Assembly: GCA_038040385.1 (NCBI GenBank) | Contig: JBBPII010000018.1 | Coordinates: forward strand, 1 to 64,000 | Direction of reading: 5' to 3' | DNA length: 64,000 nucleotides | Source: Gilichinskyi gelida | Lineage (GTDB): Bacteria; Acidobacteriota; Thermoanaerobaculia; Gp7-AA8 | Part shown: positions 51,228 through 57,994 of the stretch, piece by piece | Layout of the letters: each line of letters opens with the position of its first letter | How positions within the stretch are numbered: position 1 is the stretch's first letter | Notes under the pieces: model-generated | Seen by the model: only the letters and a program-made list of their open reading frames with translations | The model's database searches: none | Told to the model about the DNA's origin: nothing | Made by a program: the position numbers and the translations under genes

Positions 51228-51704
51228 ATGGCCAAGCTGTTTTTCGTCGGGCTGGATGGGGCGGAGAAGAGCTACCGCCTGCAGACGCACCGCCCCTTCA
51301 CCCTCGGCCGCGACCCCGGAAACGACATCATCCTGCGCGACCCGAAGGTCTCCCGCCATCACGCGGAGATCGTCTTCGAGCGCGGCTTCTTCGTCATGCA
51401 CGACCTCGCCAGCGCCAATGGGACGTACGTCAACGGCAAGCGCGTCCGCGTCGCGCCGCTCACGCACGGCTGCAAGCTGCGCCTCGGCAATACCTACGGG
51501 CGATTCTCCGAGGAGCTGCCGACCGAGAACGACGTGCCGGCGACGGGCGTCGCCGAGCCGTTCGAGCAGCCGATGCCGGAACCGATCAGCCAGGAGTTTC
51601 CGGACATGGAGTACGTGCGCACCGGCGGACAGGAGCGCATCAACCTTTCCACCCAACCGCACGAATTGCTCTCCGCCGAGGATCTAAAAAAAAAAGCGGA
51701 CTAG
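51228..51704 (+). CDS. FHA domain protein (N-terminal part of an interrupted frame)
   Basis: A forkhead-associated domain occupies residues about 1-95: YRLQTHRPFTLGRDPGNDII, then RDPKVSRHHAEIVFERGFFV and LASANGTYVNGKRV, holding the phosphothreonine-binding Arg, Ser and Asn. As read, the frame ends 158 residues in, three codons after a run of ten A (51686-51695). With one more A the frame would continue into the membrane protein encoded to 52504. FHA domains recognise proteins phosphorylated by Hanks kinases such as the one at 177. Confidence 0.88.
   Translation: MAKLFFVGLDGAEKSYRLQTHRPFTLGRDPGNDIILRDPKVSRHHAEIVFERGFFVMHDLASANGTYVNGKRVRVAPLTHGCKLRLGNTYGRFSEELPTENDVPATGVAEPFEQPMPEPISQEFPDMEYVRTGGQERINLSTQPHELLSAEDLKKKAD
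51686..51695 (+). promoter_or_regulatory. A10 slippery run within the FHA reading frame
   Basis: Ten consecutive A in a GC-rich gene. Zero-frame reading gives a stop 6 bases later. Insertion of one A in the transcript joins the FHA domain to the downstream frame. Runs of 9 or more A are known to cause RNA polymerase slippage. A sequencing miscount is the alternative. Confidence 0.5.
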
Positions 51705-51736
51705 CCCTGGCTGACGCCGAGGACTACGACGACCTC

Positions 51737-52504
51737 GTGACCGAGCCCCTCCCCGACTTCCCACCCTCCCCGCCCAAACCCGCCCCCCCACCAGCCACCG
51801 GCGCCTTCGCCCACTCGCGATTCCATTTCATGAGCGGCATCCCGAGCGGCCAAACGGCGAACGTGCGCGACGACGCGGGGGCGGTGGTGCTGTCGTACCG
51901 CAGCTTCGCCAGCGTGGTGGGCATCATCGCCGCGCTGGTGGCGGGGGTGGTGGCGGTGGCGGGGGCGGCGGGAGTGCTCTTCCTGCTGATGGAGAAGCGG
52001 CCGATCCCGGCGGCGATCGTCCTGGTGCTCAGCGCGATCTTCACGGTGGTCATCATCCTGCTGGTGCCGCGGATCGACGTGACGATCTACGAGGGCCCCG
52101 ATCCCGCGCTGACTGTCTCCCAGCAATCGAGCGCCAGCTTCCCGGTCGCGACGTACATCGTGACCACCATCGACGGCAAACAGCTCGCGCGCCTGCGCAA
52201 GTCGTTCTTCTCCCGCTTCGGCCGCAACCGCTGGACCATCCTCCCCCCCAACCCCCACGGCCCGCGCGGCGAGGCGATCGAGGAGTCTCTCGCGCAGGCG
52301 TTCCTGCGCAAGATCGGCGGGAAATTCAGCCCGCGCTACCAGTCGAACGTGCGCATCCGCTACGCCGGCAGCGAGGCGGGGTGGATCATCCGCCGCCCCA
52401 ACGAGACCGGCGACGTCGACGTCCTCGACCTGGCGCCCGAGGCGCCGCTGGATCGAAGGGTGGCGGTGGCGCTGGCGGTGCTGGTGCTGGGCGCGGAGCC
52501 GTGA
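51737..52504 (+). CDS. Membrane protein, probable continuation of the FHA protein
   Basis: The frame is open from before the A10 run. It encodes an acidic, proline-rich linker (EDYDDLVTEPLPDFPPSPPK), then two membrane helices (VVGIIAALVAGVVAVAGAAG and AAIVLVLSAIFTVVIILLVP), then a basic domain of about 130 residues (RKSFFSRFGRNRWTILPPNP). If separate, GTG 51737 or ATG 51830 would be the start, and neither has a good ribosome site. I think one FHA-linker-membrane protein of about 425 residues is the ancestral product. Confidence 0.65.
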   Translation: MTEPLPDFPPSPPKPAPPPATGAFAHSRFHFMSGIPSGQTANVRDDAGAVVLSYRSFASVVGIIAALVAGVVAVAGAAGVLFLLMEKRPIPAAIVLVLSAIFTVVIILLVPRIDVTIYEGPDPALTVSQQSSASFPVATYIVTTIDGKQLARLRKSFFSRFGRNRWTILPPNPHGPRGEAIEESLAQAFLRKIGGKFSPRYQSNVRIRYAGSEAGWIIRRPNETGDVDVLDLAPEAPLDRRVAVALAVLVLGAEP

Positions 52505-52635
52505 CGCGGGGTTGCGAGGTTGCGGGGTCTCGCGGTCTCGAAGTCCCGGCCAACCCGCAGATATCCGATGATGAGCTCACGTCGGCGGCGAACGACGTCT
52601 TTCTGGGGTACGACGAGGAAGAAGAACGAATGTAG
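52501..52635 (+). CDS. Small ORF with repeat-derived N-terminus
   Basis: The 44-codon frame starts GTG in a GTGA overlap with the upstream stop. The first 14 codons are the octamer repeat (GGTTGCGA, GGTTGCGG, GGTCTCGC, GGTCTCGA). The remainder, PANPQISDDELTSAANDVFL and GYDEEEERM, looks like a natural acidic C-terminus similar to those of small antitoxins. It may be the tail of a gene whose front was replaced by the repeat. Expression is doubtful. Confidence 0.3.
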   Translation: MTRGCEVAGSRGLEVPANPQISDDELTSAANDVFLGYDEEEERM

Positions 52636-52734
52636 GACGGGCTTTAGCCCGTCCCCCCGAGACCCCGAGACCCCGAGACCCCGAGACCCCGAGACCCCGA
52701 GACCGCGAGACCGCGCGACCTCGCAACCTCGCCC
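52507..52734. repeat. Octamer array CCGAGACC with inverted partner
   Basis: Six perfect tandem CCGAGACC units run from 52657 to 52704. They are followed by the variants GCGAGACC, GCGCGACC and TCGCAACC to 52728. The complement of these variants (GGTTGCGA, GGTTGCGG, GGTCTCGC, GGTCTCGA) lies at about 52510-52541, so the array also forms a large inverted repeat around the small ORF. Confidence 0.85.
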
Positions 52735-52772
52735 CTAACGCCCCTCCAGACGGGCTGAAGCCCGTCCTACAT
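52631..52772. repeat. Split TGTAGGACGGGC...GCCCGTCCTACA pair
   Basis: TGTAGGACGGGCTTTAGCCC at 52631 and GACGGGCTGAAGCCCGTCCT at 52749 are the two halves of the element also found intact at 44660-44707. Here the octamer array is inserted between the halves. The right half overlaps the end of the SpoIID-like gene. Confidence 0.8.
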
Positions 52773-55032
52773 ACGGCCCAATCTCGATCCCCGCGTAATA
52801 CCTCTTCAGAATCTGCTCGAACGTGTAGCCGCGGAACGCCATGCCGTACGCGCCGACCTGACACATGCCGATGCCGTGGCCCCAGCCTTTGCCGTAGAAG
52901 GTGTAGCGGTCCATCCCGTCGGGGTCGACGCTCTTCTCGAACACGAAGAGGTTGTCGGGGACGCTCAGCGACCAGCGCACCGGGAGACCTTTGAGCACGA
53001 ACGTCCGGCCCCCCTCGGCGGTCACTTCCATCTCCGCGATGCGCTGCGATTTGTCGACCACCAGCGGCCGCAGCCCGGCGAGCTGCTTGATGGCCACGCG
53101 GCGGTTGATCGACTCCACCAACTCGGCGGCGCGGAAGCTGCGCGTCCAGTTGGCGAAGCTCGAGGTGCGGTCGAACGACGCGCCGTCGTAGTTCGCGTTG
53201 ACGATCATCGCCACCGCCGTCTTCTTCGGATCGGTGTAGAGGAACGCGCGGTCGCCGATCATCACCGGCACGCTGGCGTACTCCTGCAGGCGGTCGCCGA
53301 GACGGCGGAAGATGGGGATGCTCGCGGGGAGCGTGTGGTGCGCGACCTTCCCCTCGGCCTTGAGCGCGACGTCGCGGCCGTCGATGGCCTGAATCTTCCC
53401 GGTCACCTCGCTCATGGCGTTGTGCTTGCGCAGCCAGGAGCCGAGGATCGAGTAGAGCTCGTCGCGCGGCATGGCAGCCGTGAGATCGATGCGGTCGACG
53501 TGCTGCGTGGGGATGAATCCGAACTTGATGAGGAACGCCGCGGCGCGGTAGGCAGCGCCATCGGGGCCGGCGCTCTGCGGGAAGTAGTACTTCCGATCCT
53601 CGGGCAGCGTGACCACGGCGGCGTAGCGATCGAATCCGAACACCGACGCGAGATAGGTCAGAACATCGCCGCGGCGCGACGACGTGGCATGCAGCGGAAT
53701 GGCCTGCGGCTGCGGCGGGACCGTGACGCCGAACGGTCGCGAGGCTTCGCCCGGCGCCGTGGTGTTGCGCGCGTCGAACTTCAGCATGGCTGTCGCCGCG
53801 GTCACCGCCTGCTCCACCTCGCGTGCCGACCAGCTCGTGCCGGCGTCGGGCAGTCCGGCGACCGCCGCGAAGATCCTCCCGTTCACCTGCGCCTCGGTCA
53901 GCATCGCCGCGCCGTCGGCGCGCCCGGCGATGCTCTTCATCTCCATCTCCACGCAGCGCGCGGCCTTCAGATACGGCTCGCTGCGCCCCGGGAACATCAC
54001 GCCGACGTCGGAGGTCTCGCCGCCGCAGGTGGAGGTGTAGAGCGCATCGATCGGTTTGCCGTCGTAGGTGGCGATGAGGCCGGCGGTCTGCTTCACCGCC
54101 TGATCGCTGAGCGGCTCCTCGCCGGAAAATCCCTTGTACGCCTGACACGCCGGGCCGGGACAGATGTCGTAGCCCTCGGAGCGGAACTGTCCGAGGTTGC
54201 GGACCGCGTAGGTGCGCGCGGCGACGGCCTGCGCCTTGAGCGCCTCCACCTCGTCGTAGATCCGCGGCCCCAGTTCCGCCGGCACCACGCCGCGCAGGTA
54301 GTCCTCGAGATTGAGCTCGTTGATGACATTGAACAGCCCGCGCGAGTTGATATGCACGCGCGCGGCGGTGCGGTACGGAAGCTTGTCGATGACGATCGTC
54401 TCCGACTCGGCCGGCAGGACGAGCACCGACTCGGCGGCGATGGTCGTCGCGTCGCCCTCGTCATCGACGAGCTGCTGCTTCTGGTCGAACGGCTGATCGG
54501 TCGGGCGGCGGACGACGAGCATGTCCTTGCCGTAGCCGCGCGCGGTGAGCTGCTCGCGCAGCGGGTTGGCCTCGAGCTGCGCGGCGAAGTCGCCGGCGAT
54601 GACGCGGCGGACGCCGGCGGCGGGATCGAAGATGATGTCGACCCGCAGCCCGGCGTTCTCGGCGCGGAGCTTTTCGGCGAGCTGATTCGCGCTGGTCTCG
54701 TCGGAGATCGCGCTCACCTGCACCGCCCAGTGCGGCGTGGCTTCGCTCAGCGGCGCGGTGACCGTGAAGCCGCGGCGCAACGTCCAGGCGCCGGCGTCGG
54801 TGATGAGGTAGTAGCCGCCGGCGACGCGCGGGAAGCTCACCGTCGTCTGGTCGCTCAGCATGCCGACTTTGATGCGTGGTTCAACGATGGACTTCGTGGC
54901 GCTCGCGACCGGTGTCAGCGCGTTTGCGGATCGCGGTGGGGCCGGTGGCTGGGTTGCTGGGATGCTGGGTTGCTGGGGGGGCGTGGTTGCGCAGGCGGCG
55001 AGAAAGACAGCGATCAATGCAAAGCGTTTCAT
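52735..55032 (-). CDS. SpoIID/LytB-domain lipoprotein with SPOR-like region
   Basis: The 765-residue precursor has a lipobox (KRFALIAVFLAAC). A SPOR-like stretch (HWAVQVSAISDETSANQLAE) precedes the SpoIID domain: LNLEDYLRGVVPAELGPRIY, EALKAQAVAARTYAV, TSTCGGETSD and, near the end, GKGWGHGIGMCQVGAYGMAF. SpoIID/LytB proteins are peptidoglycan lytic enzymes that prefer glycans stripped of stem peptides. AGGA lies 3 bases before ATG 55032, closer than usual. A long insertion with S-layer-homology-like segments (LIKFGFIPTQHVDRIDLTAA) lies between the two SpoIID motifs. The last residues are encoded by the TGTAGG repeat zone. Confidence 0.85.
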   Translation of the reverse strand: MKRFALIAVFLAACATTPPQQPSIPATQPPAPPRSANALTPVASATKSIVEPRIKVGMLSDQTTVSFPRVAGGYYLITDAGAWTLRRGFTVTAPLSEATPHWAVQVSAISDETSANQLAEKLRAENAGLRVDIIFDPAAGVRRVIAGDFAAQLEANPLREQLTARGYGKDMLVVRRPTDQPFDQKQQLVDDEGDATTIAAESVLVLPAESETIVIDKLPYRTAARVHINSRGLFNVINELNLEDYLRGVVPAELGPRIYDEVEALKAQAVAARTYAVRNLGQFRSEGYDICPGPACQAYKGFSGEEPLSDQAVKQTAGLIATYDGKPIDALYTSTCGGETSDVGVMFPGRSEPYLKAARCVEMEMKSIAGRADGAAMLTEAQVNGRIFAAVAGLPDAGTSWSAREVEQAVTAATAMLKFDARNTTAPGEASRPFGVTVPPQPQAIPLHATSSRRGDVLTYLASVFGFDRYAAVVTLPEDRKYYFPQSAGPDGAAYRAAAFLIKFGFIPTQHVDRIDLTAAMPRDELYSILGSWLRKHNAMSEVTGKIQAIDGRDVALKAEGKVAHHTLPASIPIFRRLGDRLQEYASVPVMIGDRAFLYTDPKKTAVAMIVNANYDGASFDRTSSFANWTRSFRAAELVESINRRVAIKQLAGLRPLVVDKSQRIAEMEVTAEGGRTFVLKGLPVRWSLSVPDNLFVFEKSVDPDGMDRYTFYGKGWGHGIGMCQVGAYGMAFRGYTFEQILKRYYAGIEIGPYVGRASARLEGR

Positions 55033-55045
55033 GTTGTCCTTATGT

Positions 55046-55130
55046 GTCATCCCGAGCGTAGCGAGGGATCCCCCGCGCATGTGCGCTCAGCGCCTAGTTA
55101 CGGGGGATCCCTCGCTGCGCTCGGGATGAC
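55046..55130. repeat. GTCATCC...GGATGAC element with GGGATCCCCC arms
   Basis: Outer GTCATCCCGAGC / GCTCGGGATGAC. The next arms GCGAGGGATCCCCC / GGGGGATCCCTCGC also pair. It separates the aminotransferase and SpoIID genes, both on the minus strand. Confidence 0.88.
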
Positions 55131-55132
55131 AC

Positions 55133-56306
55133 CTATGCAAAAACTCGCGCCAACCGGGCCACGCCCTCGCGAATGCGCGCGTCCGGCTCCTTGGCGAAGG
55201 TCAGGCGCATGGTGTTGCGGCCGCTGCCGTCGACGAAAAACGGGGCGCCGGGGATGTACGCCACGCCCGCCGCCACCGCCTGCTCGACGCGCGTCTCGGT
55301 GTCGACGTCGGCGTTCAGCGTCATCCAGGTGAAGAGGCCGCCGTCGGCGGGCGTCCAGGTGGCGCGATCGGCGAAGTGCTCCTCCAGCGCGCTGAGCATC
55401 GTGGCCCGCTTTCCGCGATAGAACGCGCGCACGCGCTCGATCTGCGGCGCCAGCTCGCCGGCGGCGCAGAACTCGTCGACGATCGACTGGTCGAGCATGC
55501 CGGAGCAGAGGTCGGCCGCCTGTTTGGCGATCTCCAGCGGACCGAGGATGCTCTTCGGCGCGACGATCCAGCCGCAGCGCAGGCCGGGCGAGCACCTTGC
55601 TGAACGATCCGAGGTAAATAGTACGATTAGTACTATTTGGCCGCGCGGCGATCGGCGTGGTGTCCGCGCCGCCGGCGTACACCAGCTCGCCGTATGGGTC
55701 GTCCTCCACGATGAGGAAGTCGTGCTCGGCGGCGACCCGCAGCACCTCATCGCGGCGCTGCTGCGCCATCAGTCGTCCCGACGGATTTTGAAAGTTCGGG
55801 ATGACATACAGCAGTTTCGGCTTCATCCGCTTCGCCGCTTCGGACAGCGACTCGATGACGATGCCGCCGTCGTCCTGCGCCACGCCGGTGAGCGTCGCGC
55901 TGCGCCCGTAGAACGACGAGGTGCCGCCGATGTAGGTCGGCAGCTCGACCAGCACGACGTCGCCCGGGTCGAGCAGCACGTGGGCGACGAGGTCGAGCGC
56001 CTGCTGCGAGCCGGTGGTGAGGATGACGTCGTCGGCGCCGCACGCGATCCCGCGCGCGCGGCAGATGCCGGCCACGAATTCGCGCAGCCGCGCCAGGCCG
56101 GCGGTCGGGCCGTACTGCAGAGCCACGGAGCGCTGCTCGCGGATCACCCGCTCGGCGATCGTCGCGACGCGCTCCGATGGAAACGTCTCCGGACTCGGCG
56201 CGCCGCCGGCGAACGAGATGACGTTCGGATCGTTCATCAGCTTCGCGAACCGCCGGATGGCGGAGGGGCGGAGGTTGCGGGCGTCGCGGGAGAGGAAAGC
56301 GCTCAT
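55133..56306 (-). pseudogene. PLP-dependent aminotransferase (class I/II), frameshifted
   Basis: The first frame from ATG 56306 encodes a fold-type I aminotransferase of the 2-aminoadipate/LysN-MocR type: NVISFAGGAPSPETFPSERV, YGPTAGLARLREFV, TTGSQQALDLVAHVLLDPGD, PNFQNPSGRLM, DDPYGELVY and the PLP-lysine region YLGSFSKVLA. At about 55584-55592 the frame shifts by one base and continues as PGLRCGWIVAPKSILGPLEI to the stop at 55133. Repaired length is about 390 residues, normal for the family. The enzyme is therefore either newly inactivated or misassembled. An AT-rich palindrome lies in the same region (55616-55638). Confidence 0.85.
55616..55638. repeat. AT-rich palindrome inside the aminotransferase gene
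   Basis: AAATAGTAC and GTACTATTT flank a 5-base spacer, a perfect 9-pair dyad in a gene that is otherwise about 68% G+C. It encodes NSTNRTI with rare AT-ending codons. The 12-mer TAGTACTAATCG (minus strand) recurs at 61969-61980. Confidence 0.7.
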
Positions 56307-56310
56307 CGGC

Positions 56311-56339
56311 GGGGGATCCTTCGCTTCGCTCAGGATGAC
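56311..56339. repeat. Half copy of the GTCATCC...GGATGAC element
   Basis: GGGGATCCTTCGCTTCGCTC followed by AGGATGAC corresponds to the right arm of the element. The left arm is absent. It lies between the aminotransferase start and the end of the upstream gene. Confidence 0.65.
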
Positions 56340-56344
56340 ACCGA

Positions 56345-57259
56345 TCAACGCTCCTCTGTCAGCGCCACGAACGACGCGAGGCTCCACGCGTGCACGGCCG
56401 CCGACGCGATGCTCTGCACGAACATCAGCGCGAACTGCACCGGCGCGAAGATCAGCGGGAAGAAGCCGGCATGACGGTTCTGTCCGAGGGAGAAGGGGAA
56501 GCTCACGCCGGAGACGACCGTGGCGGCGATGACGCCGATCACCATCAGCACCAGCGCCACGGCGAGGTGGCGTCCGAAGTCGAGCTTGATCTCGCGCCGC
56601 GCGGCGCGCAGCGCCTCCGCCGCCCCGAGGGTGCGCGCGACGCTGACGACGATCGCCTTCTGCGTCCACATCCCGATCAGGAGCGCCATCGGCAGCAGGA
56701 GCAGCAGGGTGACCGCGAGCCCGGCGCAGCCGATGGCCACCCGCCCCGCCGGCCCGCCCACCGCCAGCATGCCTGCCATGGTCAGCACCAGCGGCCCGAG
56801 GAGAATCAGCGCGCCGACGCTCCAGGCGAGGTTGTAGATCCAGAACACCGCCCACCATCCGCCCACCCCGCCGCGGAGCCAGCGCTCGGCGGCGAAGGCC
56901 TTGAACCCGGCCGTGCGCTCGCCGTCGATGTAAATCCGCGCGCATCCCGCCTCCACGAACGAGTGGATGGCCATCAGCACGCCGAGGATGAGCACGAAGA
57001 GGGCGAAGAGGTACAGCACCAGAATCCAGTGCTCGACGAACAGGCCCACGATCAACACCGCCACGTTCTCCGGATTGCGGTAGTCGACGTCGTTCGAGAA
57101 GCCGGCCGTGACCAGCACGGGGACCACCGCGGCGATGATGGCGCCGATGACGATGACGCCGAACACCACCCCCTCGGCGATGCGGATCAGGATCAGCGGC
57201 CAGTTGGCCAGGGCGTTGTCGAACCCGCGGCGGATGACGTCGATGGCGCTGCGCTTCAA
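56345..57259 (-). CDS. Multipass membrane protein of unknown function
   Basis: The 304-residue protein has about six membrane helices (LILIRIAEGVVFGVIVIGAI, WILVLYLFALFVLILGVLMA, WWAVFWIYNLAWSVGALILL, AGLAVTLLLLLPMALLIGMW, LAVALVLMVIGVIAATVVSG). It resembles DUF4013/glycerophosphoryl-diester-membrane-type proteins only in general layout. Start TTG 57259 overlaps the DnaC-like gene stop in TTGA, so the two are co-translated. Confidence 0.72.
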   Translation of the reverse strand: MKRSAIDVIRRGFDNALANWPLILIRIAEGVVFGVIVIGAIIAAVVPVLVTAGFSNDVDYRNPENVAVLIVGLFVEHWILVLYLFALFVLILGVLMAIHSFVEAGCARIYIDGERTAGFKAFAAERWLRGGVGGWWAVFWIYNLAWSVGALILLGPLVLTMAGMLAVGGPAGRVAIGCAGLAVTLLLLLPMALLIGMWTQKAIVVSVARTLGAAEALRAARREIKLDFGRHLAVALVLMVIGVIAATVVSGVSFPFSLGQNRHAGFFPLIFAPVQFALMFVQSIASAAVHAWSLASFVALTEER

Positions 57260-57951
57260 ATCTTCTTCCGGCGGTAGTCGTCGATTCCGGTCAGGTGGAT
57301 GACGCTGGCCATCTCGTACAGCCGGCTGCGCAGGCGGTCGCCGATGCGGTCGCCGAGGTCCTCGACGTTGTTGGTGGTGAAGATCGTCGTCCGCATCCCG
57401 TTATAGCGGCTGTTGATGATGTAGTAGAGGATGTCGTGCACGAAGTTCGACGGCTTCTGCGAGCCGAGCTCGTCGAGCACCAGGAGGTCGGCCTCCAGCA
57501 GCGGGCGGAGGAGCTCCGACTTGTCGATCGGCGATTCCGGATCGAACGTCGCCTGGATCTCCTGGATCAGGTCCTGGAAGTTGCTGAAGAGCAGTTTCCC
57601 CGGCTTGTCGCTCTGGATGATCTCCTGCAGCGCCGCGACGGCGAGGTGGGTCTTGCCGGTCCCGCACCCACCCTGCAGCAAGAGTCCCTTCACCCCGAAC
57701 TGCGGCATCCACTCGTTGACGAACTGCTCCACGCGCGTCTTGGCCGACTTCAGCACCGACTCGCGGTCGTTGAAGTTCTTGATGCGGCAGGTGACGTACC
57801 GCCGCGGAATGTTCGCCGCCGCAATCCGCTGCCGCCGCCGCAGATCGCCCTGACAGGCGCAGGGCTCGACGCGCAGGGAGTCGCCGGAGAGCGGAATCCA
57901 GCCGGAGCCGGCGCAGCGAGGGCAGGCGGCGGGGGTGGGGAGGGAGGACAT
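57256..57951 (-). CDS. DnaC/IstB-like ATPase (helicase loader type)
   Basis: The 231-residue AAA+ protein has an N-terminal zinc ribbon (C10, C13, C31, C33), Walker A GGCGTGKTHLAV near residue 93, Walker B LLVLDELGSQKP and sensor 1 TIFTTNN. This is the arrangement of DnaC/DnaI helicase loaders and of IstB. No IS21 transposase is adjacent, which favours a replication role. It diverges from the cyclase-domain gene with 43 bases between. Confidence 0.87.
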   Translation of the reverse strand: MSSLPTPAACPRCAGSGWIPLSGDSLRVEPCACQGDLRRRQRIAAANIPRRYVTCRIKNFNDRESVLKSAKTRVEQFVNEWMPQFGVKGLLLQGGCGTGKTHLAVAALQEIIQSDKPGKLLFSNFQDLIQEIQATFDPESPIDKSELLRPLLEADLLVLDELGSQKPSNFVHDILYYIINSRYNGMRTTIFTTNNVEDLGDRIGDRLRSRLYEMASVIHLTGIDDYRRKKI

Positions 57952-57974
57952 GGGACGAGTTTAAATGAAGTTCA

Positions 57975-57980
57975 TATAAT
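57975..57980 (+). promoter_or_regulatory. Consensus -10 box TATAAT
   Basis: TATAAT ends 14 bases before ATG 57995, in the short divergent spacer. The predicted transcript would begin about 7 bases before the ATG and has no Shine-Dalgarno sequence. No good -35 box. Confidence 0.45.
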
Positions 57981-57994
57981 CCCCTCTTCCGGCA

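Noticed and set aside
52657..52728. Tandem units taken as a CRISPR array
   Set aside because: Units are 8 bases and contiguous, without spacers, and no cas genes are near.
57256..57951. IstB of an IS21 element
   Set aside because: No IstA-like transposase or terminal repeats are adjacent, and the N-terminal zinc ribbon fits DnaC/DnaI-type loaders.
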